Shown in pieces: positions 14,243 to 20,257 of a DNA stretch of 20,257 nt (positions within the stretch are counted from its first letter, which is position 1; each line of letters begins with the position of its first letter). Source of the DNA: CAZPLZ01 sp964587525 (GTDB lineage: Bacteria > Oederibacteriota > CAKKQC01); assembly GCA_964587525.1 (NCBI GenBank), contig CAZPLZ010000044.1, forward strand, positions 1 to 20,257. Reading direction: 5' to 3'. The notes below the pieces were generated by a model, which ran no database searches, was not told the origin of the DNA, and saw only the letters and a program-made list of their open reading frames with translations. The translations under genes were made by a program, and so were the position numbers.

Positions 14243-14632
14243 TCAGCGGGTCGCTAGGTTTCCGAGATTCAGTCCTTGGACGCGTTCGAAGTGTTTGCGA
14301 TTTCTTGTAAGCAGCGTAGCTTTATGGTTCAGCACGATGCCAGCGATGAGGCTGTCCGCCATGCCGATATCCTGTCCTTTCTTGCTCAAGACACGGTGCA
14401 CCTCAGCAGCCCTATCGGCCGCCGCATCATCAAGCGGGAGCGCCTTAATCGTGTCCAGGAATTTTTGTACTGTGGCGGACTGCTTTGCTGACTGGGCACC
14501 GGCGAGGAGCTCAAACCGGTTGACCGCGGTAGTCCGAACCTCACTGTTTTCCATCTCCTGCAAAAGACGGCTGACCGCTGGCTCTTGATCCCGGAGAAAA
14601 TCAATGAGCAGGTCCGAATCGACGACAATCAT
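14243..14632 (-). CDS. vapC: VapC-type PIN-domain ribonuclease toxin
   Basis: A 129-residue PIN-domain protein. The acidic metal-binding residues are visible: Asp5 (VVDSDLLID), Glu41 (RFELLAG), Asp88 and Asp93 (IGMADSLIAG), plus the late TRNRKHF motif at 109-115. VapC toxins cut RNA, often tRNA or rRNA, when released from their antitoxin. The start ATG 14630-14632 overlaps the antitoxin stop (ATGA), the usual coupled layout. All key residues are intact, so the toxin should be active. It is unrelated to the surrounding glycan genes. Confidence 0.94.
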   Translation of the reverse strand: MIVVDSDLLIDFLRDQEPAVSRLLQEMENSEVRTTAVNRFELLAGAQSAKQSATVQKFLDTIKALPLDDAAADRAAEVHRVLSKKGQDIGMADSLIAGIVLNHKATLLTRNRKHFERVQGLNLGNLATR

Positions 14633-14868
14633 CGCCAGAATTTGTGGATTTGATGCACTCGATTGCGGAGGGCTTCGGCTTCCTCCGGACGGAGCGCCCC
14701 CCGTAACTTCATGGCCTCTCTCCGGAGCCCTTCGGCTCCTGTGGAAAGTTTCAGGTACCTTTCGATGGCCTCATTGACAATGTCCGAGAATCCCTTCTGG
14801 CCTCTGCGAGCAGCTAACTCCAAAAGTTTTGCGCGATGGTCATCTTGGATCTCAATCGTGGTTCTCAT
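14629..14868 (-). CDS. vapB: VapB-type antitoxin with ribbon-helix-helix DNA-binding domain
   Basis: A 79-residue protein from ATG 14866-14868 with an excellent ribosome binding site. The N-terminal strand (MRTTIEIQDD) and two following helices (about 11-40) match a ribbon-helix-helix fold, which dimerises and binds a palindromic operator. The charged C-terminal part (45-79) would wrap around and block the toxin. Such antitoxins usually repress their own operon together with the toxin, and a suitable palindrome lies in the promoter. The antitoxin precedes the toxin with a 4-bp overlap, the standard order for this family. Confidence 0.92.
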   Translation of the reverse strand: MRTTIEIQDDHRAKLLELAARRGQKGFSDIVNEAIERYLKLSTGAEGLRREAMKLRGALRPEEAEALRNRVHQIHKFWR

Positions 14869-14873
14869 CTTCC

Positions 14874-14880
14874 ACCTCCT
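14874..14880 (-). promoter_or_regulatory. Strong ribosome binding site of vapB
   Basis: AGGAGGT on the minus strand, 5 nt before the vapB ATG. It is one of the best ribosome binding sites in the window and confirms the vapB start. Confidence 0.8.
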
Positions 14881-14889
14881 AGAAGGTCT

Positions 14890-14919
14890 ATATTACATGC
14901 ACATGCATGTCTTATGCAA
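14890..14919 (-). promoter_or_regulatory. vapBC promoter and palindromic operator
   Basis: On the minus strand TTGCAT (14914-14919) and TAATAT (14890-14895) form a -35/-10 pair with an 18-bp spacer. The spacer holds the perfect palindrome ACATGCATGT (14901-14910) and, beside it, another ACATGC half-site (14895-14900). A ribbon-helix-helix antitoxin bound there would block RNA polymerase, giving autoregulation. The -35 hexamer covers the ATG (14914-14916) of the divergent propeller gene. Confidence 0.7.
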
Positions 14920-16143
14920 TCGGATAGCTTGATCGTCTTTAAGCTGCTGGCGATCGTCTTCTTCCTGTGGCTCCTCTTGCCGACCACCTCGCGGTCAGGA
15001 TGCGAACCCCGCTTGGAATGGGCCCGCAGCCACAACGGAGCCAAAAATTCATATGATTATGCCATCCTTGCGGCGCTGGACAGCTCGGGGAATGTCATCA
15101 TCGGCGGCAGCGAGCGCGGCCGCACTCCCTCCGACCAGATCTTCCTGCTGGTCAAGTATTCCCAAGCCGGCCACATCCTCTGGACTGTTTCCCGCGCGGG
15201 AGTCTGGACGACGGCAGGAGCTGTGGACTTAAAGTGCAACGTGTATGTGGTGGGCTACGAGCACCCCGCCACCCCGCGCTGGCTGGTGAGCAAATATGAC
15301 CCAGCAGGCCGGCTGCTGTGGAGCCGCACCCCAGAGAGCCCGGAAGCCGGCTGGGGCCATCCCTACGGCATCGCGGTGGATCAGACCGGCCATGTGGTGA
15401 TCGGTGGTTTTCAGCGGCATCTCACGTCACCCCGGGATGCGAGCTGGCTGATCCTCAAATACAATCCAGAAGGGCAGCTTCTCTGGATGCGCACCTACGA
15501 TAATCCGGCTGGCCGCAATGATGTATGCAATGCGATCACATTCGATGCCGGCAATATCATCGCAGCCGGCTACGAAACCCGTTCTCATCACGGCTGGCGC
15601 ATAAGTTGGCTGGTGAGAAAGTACAGTCCAGATGGGACCTTACTCTGGAGCCGTACCCACAGCGGTCCGGCGAATGCCACCGAAGCCGCCCGCGACTTGG
15701 TTGCAGATGCAAACGGCAACCTGACCGTGGTGGGTGAATATAGCCAACTCGAAGCTGGGCAGTTTGGGCGCCTGGTCATACGAAAGTACAACCCGGACGG
15801 GCGGCTCCTCTGGCAACGGCGCCCTGAGGGTTTGAAGGCCCGCATTGACTCGGTCAACGCGATGGAGCTCGACCAAGACGGAGGTATCCTGATAGCGGGC
15901 CTCTCATGGCCGATGAACCAAGACATAAGTTACACGTGGCTGATCCGCAAGTACGATAGCTCTGGGAACTTTCTCTGGCGCAAGGCTTACTCCAGCCCGG
16001 CGCAACTCGGGGACAGCATGTTCTCAATCGCCACAGGTCCAGGCGGGGTCATCGTGGCCGCCGGCTATGAAGACCGGAGCGACCTCGGGCAGGCCACCAA
16101 CTGGCTGGTGATGAAGTTCCGCCAGATTTCTCCCTGTCCATGA
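14914..16143 (+). CDS. Secreted seven-bladed beta-propeller protein with KY...LLW repeats
   Basis: A 409-residue protein from ATG 14914, with a hydrophobic signal sequence at about 5-25. The rest is a repeat: Trp-Leu-x-x-Lys-Tyr, a Gly turn, then Leu-Leu-Trp. The Lys-Tyr/Phe pairs lie at about 81, 127, 182, 236, 291, 346 and 401, mostly 55 residues apart. The Leu-Trp strands lie at 90, 136, 191, 245, 300 and 355, and the missing seventh is the N-terminal LEWAR at 34-38. This fits a seven-bladed propeller closed by N- and C-terminal strands. I do not recognise a named family. It resembles delta-60/SBBP-like surface repeats. Cys30 follows Ser-Gly but lacks a proper lipobox. The gene is divergent from vapB. 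Confidence 0.85.
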   Translation: MQSDSLIVFKLLAIVFFLWLLLPTTSRSGCEPRLEWARSHNGAKNSYDYAILAALDSSGNVIIGGSERGRTPSDQIFLLVKYSQAGHILWTVSRAGVWTTAGAVDLKCNVYVVGYEHPATPRWLVSKYDPAGRLLWSRTPESPEAGWGHPYGIAVDQTGHVVIGGFQRHLTSPRDASWLILKYNPEGQLLWMRTYDNPAGRNDVCNAITFDAGNIIAAGYETRSHHGWRISWLVRKYSPDGTLLWSRTHSGPANATEAARDLVADANGNLTVVGEYSQLEAGQFGRLVIRKYNPDGRLLWQRRPEGLKARIDSVNAMELDQDGGILIAGLSWPMNQDISYTWLIRKYDSSGNFLWRKAYSSPAQLGDSMFSIATGPGGVIVAAGYEDRSDLGQATNWLVMKFRQISPCP

Positions 16144-16149
16144 AATCTG

Positions 16150-16162
16150 GGGTATCATACCC
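16150..16162. promoter_or_regulatory. Short inverted repeat with -10-like centre before the acyltransferase gene
   Basis: GGGTATCATACCC has 6-bp arms around one base and includes TATCAT (16153-16158), a fair -10 match on the plus strand. If used, transcription would start about 7 nt later, leaving a leader of only a few bases before ATG 16172. It could equally be an operator or chance. Confidence 0.3.
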
Positions 16163-16171
16163 ACACCAGAC

Positions 16172-16837
16172 ATGAGGCCGTTGGCTTCGCGCCGGGGTCG
16201 CTTAAACCGCTATGTTCAAGTCGGCCGTGGATCGTCAGTCGAGCCGGGCGCGCATGTCGGATACGCCCCCACGCGGGACATCCCCTCGCTGAAACTGGTG
16301 ATCGGCCAGGATGCCCTCATCCGGGTTGGAGCGGTCATCTATCTCGGCTCGGTCATCGGGAACAACTTTGAAACCGGCCACTATACCGTCGTGCGCGAGG
16401 AAAACTCAATCGGCGACCGGGTGGCTGTCTGGAGCGGCACCGTCATTGATTACGGCTGCACCATCGGCAACGATGTCAGGATCCACTCGAACGTGTACAT
16501 CGCGCAATACAGCGTGCTGGAGGACGGCGTGTTTATCGCGCCAGGCACGACGCTCCTGAACGACCCGCACCCCGGTTGCGCGTTCTCCCCGCAGTGCATG
16601 CGCGGGCCCACCATCAAAAAGAGCGCGGTGATCGGAGGCGGGTGCGTGCTCCTCCCCATGGTGACCATCGGCGCGGGAGCAGTGATTGGCGCGGGCAGCG
16701 TGGTGACCCGGTCAATTCCTCCCGGGGCGGTCGCCTACGGCGTACCGGCAAAGGTCCGTGGAGGGCGGGAAGCGCTGACGTGCTGGACAGGCCATACGAG
16801 AAAGCCGTATCCTCCCCGGCGACACCTTAAGACTTAA
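16172..16837 (+). CDS. Left-handed beta-helix (hexapeptide repeat) acyltransferase, probably sugar N- or O-acetyltransferase
   Basis: A 221-residue protein from ATG 16172 with many hexapeptide repeats of the [LIV]-G-x-x form between residues about 43 and 195 (for example VIGQDALIRVGAVI, SIGDRVAVWSGTVI, TIGAGAVIGAGSVV) and the family ending IPPGAVAYGVPAKV (182-195). His70 in ETGHYTVVRE is a candidate catalytic base. Such trimeric enzymes transfer acetyl or other acyl groups from CoA. Being next to a DegT/StrS aminotransferase suggests N-acylation of the amino sugar that enzyme makes, as in WbpD/WlbB or FdtC-type pathways. The last 25 residues are basic and unconserved. The stop lies within an inverted repeat. 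Confidence 0.88.
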   Translation: MRPLASRRGRLNRYVQVGRGSSVEPGAHVGYAPTRDIPSLKLVIGQDALIRVGAVIYLGSVIGNNFETGHYTVVREENSIGDRVAVWSGTVIDYGCTIGNDVRIHSNVYIAQYSVLEDGVFIAPGTTLLNDPHPGCAFSPQCMRGPTIKKSAVIGGGCVLLPMVTIGAGAVIGAGSVVTRSIPPGAVAYGVPAKVRGGREALTCWTGHTRKPYPPRRHLKT

Positions 16838-16839
16838 GG
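16825..16839. repeat. Perfect short inverted repeat at the end of the acyltransferase gene
   Basis: CCTTAAG (16825-16831) and CTTAAGG (16833-16839) are perfect 7-bp arms around one A, covering the stop codon. With a one-base centre it is a poor RNA hairpin and has no T-tract, so it is more like a DNA-protein site or chance than a terminator. Confidence 0.35.
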
Positions 16840-16874
16840 CGCGAAGCTACGTAAGCGAAAAGGGGTGACGTCTT

Positions 16875-17969
16875 ATGAAACTGGTAGACCTGCACCGGCA
16901 ACACCTGCCGTTGCTTGGGGCCATCGAGCAAGCGATGCGTGCGGTCATCGAGCGTAGCGCCTTTATCCTGGGGCCGGAAGTGCGCGAGTTCGAGCAGGAG
17001 TTTGCGCGTTACTGCGGCGCGGCCAGGGCGGTTGGCGTGGATAACGGCACCTCGGCGCTCGAGTTGATCCTGCGCGCGCTCGGGGTGGGGCCCGGCGACG
17101 AAGTGATCGTGCCAGCCATGTCGTTTGTGGCGACTGCCACCTCGGTTGAGATGGTCGGCGCCAAACCTGTGCTGGTGGATGTGGATCCGAAGACCTACAC
17201 GATCTCAATCGAGCATGCCCTTCAACGGGTAACCTCGGCCACCCGGGTGGTCACCGCGGTGCATCTGCACGGATTCCCTGCGCCAATCGAATCGCTTCTC
17301 GAAAGGGCCCAGGGGAAATTTCAGGTCGTGGAAGATTGTTGCCAGGCGCATGGCGCGCGGGTTGGAATCCGCCGGGTTGGATCGTTGGGGGTGGCATCCT
17401 CCTTCAGCTTTTACCCGTCCAAGAACCTCGGGTGTTTCGGTGATGGCGGCATGGTGGTCACCGGCGACGTAAACCTGGCCGACCGCGTGGCGCAGTTGCG
17501 AAATTATGGAGAAGGTCGAAAACATGAGCATTTGCACCTGGCTTACAACCGCCGGCTGGACACCCTGCAGGCGGCTGTGCTCAAGACGAAGCTCCCGCAT
17601 CTGGACGAATGGAACGCGCAGCGCCGTCAGGCCGCCCGGCTCTACTGGGAAGCGCTTCGCCACACCAACCTCATGCTGCCCCCTGAACCTGCGGCGGGAG
17701 AGCATGCGTATTACACCTTCGTGGTCCGCTCGCCGCGCCGTGACAAGCTGGCCGCACACCTCAAGGCCAGGGGGATCGAAACGGGCATCCACTACCCGTA
17801 TGCGCTCAACCAGCTCTCGGTGTTGGGTCATCTGGGATATCCTCCAGGCAGTTTCCCGGTCGCCGAACAACTGGCCCGAGATCAACTTTCGCTGCCGATG
17901 TTTCCAGGGATCACCACCAGCGAGATCGACCGGGTGGCCAGCACCGTGCGCGAATTTGAAAAGACTTAA
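16875..17969 (+). CDS. DegT/DnrJ/EryC1/StrS-family PLP-dependent sugar aminotransferase
   Basis: A 364-residue protein from ATG 16875, with GGGGTG 8 nt upstream as ribosome binding site. It is a fold-type I aminotransferase: GTSALEL (58-64) binds the cofactor phosphate, VVEDCCQAHGA (151-161) supplies Asp154 and the following Gln/His contacts, and SFSFYPSKNLG (176-186) carries the PLP lysine Lys183. The family converts a keto sugar nucleotide to an amino sugar with glutamate as donor, typically at C3 or C4. Together with the upstream acyltransferase it would give an N-acylated amino sugar for the glycan. The dehydratase or oxidase that makes the keto sugar is not in the window. Confidence 0.94.
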   Translation: MKLVDLHRQHLPLLGAIEQAMRAVIERSAFILGPEVREFEQEFARYCGAARAVGVDNGTSALELILRALGVGPGDEVIVPAMSFVATATSVEMVGAKPVLVDVDPKTYTISIEHALQRVTSATRVVTAVHLHGFPAPIESLLERAQGKFQVVEDCCQAHGARVGIRRVGSLGVASSFSFYPSKNLGCFGDGGMVVTGDVNLADRVAQLRNYGEGRKHEHLHLAYNRRLDTLQAAVLKTKLPHLDEWNAQRRQAARLYWEALRHTNLMLPPEPAAGEHAYYTFVVRSPRRDKLAAHLKARGIETGIHYPYALNQLSVLGHLGYPPGSFPVAEQLARDQLSLPMFPGITTSEIDRVASTVREFEKT

Positions 17970-17975
17970 AGGAGG
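17968..17975 (+). promoter_or_regulatory. Perfect ribosome binding site of the glycosyltransferase gene
   Basis: AAAGGAGG begins within the aminotransferase stop codon. Six bases later come two in-frame CTG codons (17982-17987). No ATG, GTG or TTG lies in a suitable place, so initiation at CTG is implied. Confidence 0.7.
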
Positions 17976-17981
17976 AGCTGC

Positions 17982-18731
17982 CTGCTGAAGCCGACGGACG
18001 CCTCCGGCTTCGGCGCGAAGCCATCGGTTCGCCGCATCGCCGTGGTGCTGCCGGCTCTCAACGAAGTCCAAGCCATTGCGAAAGTGGTCCGCGGGGCGCG
18101 CAAGCAGCCCGACGTGCGGCATGTCATTGTGGTGGATGACGGCTCCACCGATGGCACGCAGGAGGCAGCGCGTCGTGCCGGCGCTCAGACGATGCGGCAT
18201 CCGGTCAACCGGGGGGCAGGCGCGGCCTTGCGCAACGGCTTCAAGCGAGCCATTCAGCTCAAGTGTGACACCATCGTGGTTATGGGAGGTGATGATCAGG
18301 ACCGGGCTCAAGAAATCCCAAGGTTGCTTTCCAAACTCCGTGAAGGTTACGATTTCGTGCAAGGGTCCCGCTGGCTGTCCCGCGGCCGGGTCGTGAATAT
18401 CCCGCTCTTCCGCCGGGTGACCACCATGATCTACTCAGCGTTGTTCACCCTGCTCACCCGCCGGTGGATTACGGACGGCACGAACGGGTTCCGGGCATTT
18501 CGGGTTTCGATTCTCAAAACTATCCGCCTTCACCAACGCTGGCTGAACACGTATGAACTTGAACCCTACCTGTACTACCAGGCCATCATGCAAGGCTACC
18601 GGGTGGTGGAAGTCCCGGTCACCAAGCGATACCCGAAATCAGGAAAGGGATACACCAAGATGAAACCGTTTCGGGATTGGTGGAGGATCCTCAGGCCGCT
18701 GGTTTTTCTGGGTTTGAGAATCCGCCGGTAA
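17982..18731 (+). CDS. Family 2 glycosyltransferase, DPM1-like, probable CTG start
   Basis: A soluble GT-A glycosyltransferase. VVLPALNE and VVDDGSTDGT give the nucleotide-binding strand and first Asp pair, NRGAGAALRNGF follows, VMGGDDQD stands at the DxD metal site, and GTNGFRAF with a later LEPYLYYQA match the DPM1/dolichol-phosphate-sugar subgroup. No transmembrane segment is evident, only a hydrophobic stretch near the C-terminus. The likely acceptor is a polyprenyl phosphate, a typical feeder of GT-C enzymes, but this is inferred. The only standard start (GTG 18042) would cut off part of the first beta strand, whereas CTG 17982 or 17985 is 6-9 nt behind a perfect ribosome binding site. 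Its last 41 bp overlap the convergent membrane-protein gene. Confidence 0.9.
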   Translation: MLKPTDASGFGAKPSVRRIAVVLPALNEVQAIAKVVRGARKQPDVRHVIVVDDGSTDGTQEAARRAGAQTMRHPVNRGAGAALRNGFKRAIQLKCDTIVVMGGDDQDRAQEIPRLLSKLREGYDFVQGSRWLSRGRVVNIPLFRRVTTMIYSALFTLLTRRWITDGTNGFRAFRVSILKTIRLHQRWLNTYELEPYLYYQAIMQGYRVVEVPVTKRYPKSGKGYTKMKPFRDWWRILRPLVFLGLRIRR

Positions 18732-20257
18732 ACCTCTCCTTAAACCTCAGGGCCAAAACCAGTATTGCTAAACCTGTCAGGAACATAAAAGGCCCATACT
18801 CAGTTAAGACGGCCGCATAGACAGAGAACGCGCCCATTTCTTTGGGTTCGGAAAACGCAAACCACTTCGCCGCATGGTTATCGGTTGCAACCAGAAGATA
18901 CTGAGCACCCGGCGCTCGCACGTGTACAGGCTTCCATGACGCCCCTTTGGGCCGCGATGGCACAATGGCTCGTGTCGTTCCGGCCTGGGTGTCCCGTATG
19001 ATAAGGGACAGATCCTCCTGGCCGAGATGGCCTGCGATTTCAAACCGCAGATAAGGCAACCCGGCTCTTTTGCTGATCAGGGCTCGGAACTCACCCGTTC
19101 CAATCCGTGAGGCCTCGTAAGAACCCCAGACCCTTTGCCATAATAGTTCTGGGGTCGCTGGATCATAACCATCTTCCCGAAAAACTTCAGTTGTGTTCAT
19201 GGTCGGTACTATTCGTAGCGGTTTCCGAACGCTGACAGGCAGTATGTTCCGGATTGTTGGGTCACTCAAACACTTGGCGAGCCACGTCGCGTCTGGATAA
19301 GGAATAGATAATCGGGGTTTATTATTAAGGTGTTTCATGCTACCCGTAGCGACAAATGCAGCAACGTTGGCAACTTGAGCGTCGTAACTCCACTTTCGAC
19401 TCGGCAGGTCTCGATGGAGATTGTGGACGGTCAGCAAGCCCAAGCCTATGCCATTCATCAGCAACCAGATCGCAAAGGCATGCCGTGGAATGATGAATTT
19501 AATCTGCTTCATGACACCGGATGAATGAATAATAAACATGCTTAGAAAATTCACCAGCAGGCCCGGACCCAGAAAAGTCATGTACTTGGTGATTCGGTAT
19601 TCAAAATGGTCTCCCCCCCGGAAGAAGGCTATGGCCGCAATCAGGAGCAAAAGCCAGCAGCCTAGCCCCACTGAGAAGCGTTCGGCTTTCCCGTCACCAG
19701 TCACCCCACGCAAGTAGGCGACGACGAAAACCGCGAACGGCAGCCAGTTGACCAAACACAGAATTGGCGTGTGATGGTTAGGCCAAGCCAAGCCCCTTGC
19801 CAGGGCTTGAAAGAATTCCATGATGGACTGCGCTTGAAGGACGTCATCGCGCTCAACGACAGGCTTGAGCAGCAGACCTAGGAATGAAATTCCCACGCAA
19901 ACCACCAGCGTTGGCCAATGATCCTTGATACACAGCCTCCACTTCCTGCTCTCTCTGAATGCCCGCAACAAGACAGCGCCTATCACCGCGGAGGCCGCAA
20001 GAAGGCCAGGTGTTATCGTGAAGAGCGAGCAGACTCCGAGGGCACACCCAACCCACCACCTGAGAGACCACGGCGGGTGAATGCCTAAGAACCAGATCGT
20101 GAAGATGGAGAAACCCATAAGAAGAAAATACATGGAATGGAAACCAGCCAAGGTGCTCTGCCACCTGAAAGGCAGCACAAAGATGACCCCGATGATAAGA
20201 CACCAAGCGGTACTCCACCGGCGCTGCGTTGCTATGCAGCACAGGAGAAACAATCCG
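18691..20257 (-). CDS. Large multi-pass membrane protein, GT-C-like, partial (N-terminus beyond the right edge)
   Basis: The frame is open to the window edge, so the start lies outside; the TTG at 20251-20253 is unlikely to be it. At least 520 residues are visible. The first part has about eight hydrophobic helices. A segment with FFRGGDHFEYRITKYMT resembles the Gly-Arg...Arg-Tyr region of the two paralogues at 9942-13536, so a distant relationship is plausible. After the helices comes a soluble region of about 200 residues, probably extracytoplasmic and beta-rich, then one last helix (VLTEYGPFMFLTGLAILVLA) and a short basic tail. A membrane glycosyltransferase or glycan ligase-like role is possible but unproven. 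Its 3' end overlaps the glycosyltransferase gene by 41 bp in convergent orientation. It looks less GC-rich than its neighbours. Confidence 0.85.
   Translation of the reverse strand, partial: GLFLLCCIATQRRWSTAWCLIIGVIFVLPFRWQSTLAGFHSMYFLLMGFSIFTIWFLGIHPPWSLRWWVGCALGVCSLFTITPGLLAASAVIGAVLLRAFRESRKWRLCIKDHWPTLVVCVGISFLGLLLKPVVERDDVLQAQSIMEFFQALARGLAWPNHHTPILCLVNWLPFAVFVVAYLRGVTGDGKAERFSVGLGCWLLLLIAAIAFFRGGDHFEYRITKYMTFLGPGLLVNFLSMFIIHSSGVMKQIKFIIPRHAFAIWLLMNGIGLGLLTVHNLHRDLPSRKWSYDAQVANVAAFVATGSMKHLNNKPRLSIPYPDATWLAKCLSDPTIRNILPVSVRKPLRIVPTMNTTEVFREDGYDPATPELLWQRVWGSYEASRIGTGEFRALISKRAGLPYLRFEIAGHLGQEDLSLIIRDTQAGTTRAIVPSRPKGASWKPVHVRAPGAQYLLVATDNHAAKWFAFSEPKEMGAFSVYAAVLTEYGPFMFLTGLAILVLALRFKERFTGGFSNPEKPAA

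Noticed and set aside
14989..15003. Lipobox in the second propeller protein
   Set aside because: Cys30 follows Arg-Ser-Gly. The -3 residue is Arg rather than a Leu-like residue, and the site is far from the hydrophobic core, so a lipoprotein call is not supported.
16825..16839. Rho-independent terminator after the acyltransferase gene
   Set aside because: The inverted repeat has a one-base centre, AT-rich arms and no T-tract. The aminotransferase follows closely in the same direction.
17205..18362. Open frame of 385 codons on the minus strand
   Set aside because: It lies opposite the aminotransferase and glycosyltransferase genes, both with clear family motifs. Long antisense frames are expected at high GC, and its product resembles nothing.

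Overview
The window is a GC-rich, densely coding stretch of a Gram-negative bacterial chromosome devoted mainly to envelope polysaccharide synthesis. Genes for both core-LPS sugars, Kdo and heptose, are present, so an outer membrane with LPS is expected. I cannot fix the lineage. The protein families, the non-proteobacterial gene order and the repeated GC-rich hairpins suit an uncultivated phylum such as Omnitrophota or NC10, but that is a weak inference. No rRNA, tRNA, CRISPR array or insertion sequence was seen, and no gene-free gap exceeds 300 bases.

Region 1 (about 1-6334, minus strand) reads as one tightly overlapping operon: kdsA, gmhA, hldA-type kinase, hldC-type adenylyltransferase, kdsB, pyrG, an RNase HI-like gene, a small membrane protein and the start of a lipoprotein. 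It covers synthesis of Kdo-8-P, activation of Kdo with CTP (with CTP synthase beside the CTP user), and three steps of ADP-heptose synthesis. KdsC, KdsD, GmhB and HldD are not in the window.

Region 2 (6463-9865) holds a pterin-4a-carbinolamine dehydratase on the plus strand, then a minus-strand glycan set: NodB-like deacetylase, SAM methyltransferase and a WbiB-like nucleotide-sugar epimerase with a CxxH/CxxC insert.

Region 3 (9942-14241, plus strand) is the most unusual part. Two paralogous multi-pass membrane proteins flank a secreted seven-bladed WD40 propeller whose blades are all exactly 42 residues apart, and all three genes overlap. A methyltransferase follows.

Region 4 (14243-16143) is a VapBC-type toxin-antitoxin pair on the minus strand, divergent from a second secreted seven-bladed propeller built from a different repeat of about 55 residues.

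Region 5 (16172-20257) carries a hexapeptide acyltransferase, a DegT/StrS sugar aminotransferase and a DPM1-like family 2 glycosyltransferase on the plus strand, converging on a large membrane protein that runs off the right edge. Regions 2 to 5 look like a locus that makes, methylates, acylates and exports an amino-sugar-containing surface glycan. The two propellers and the GT-C-like membrane proteins have no assigned role.

Four copies of a GC-rich hairpin repeat lie in and beside region 1. Two of them encode the C-terminal tails of proteins.
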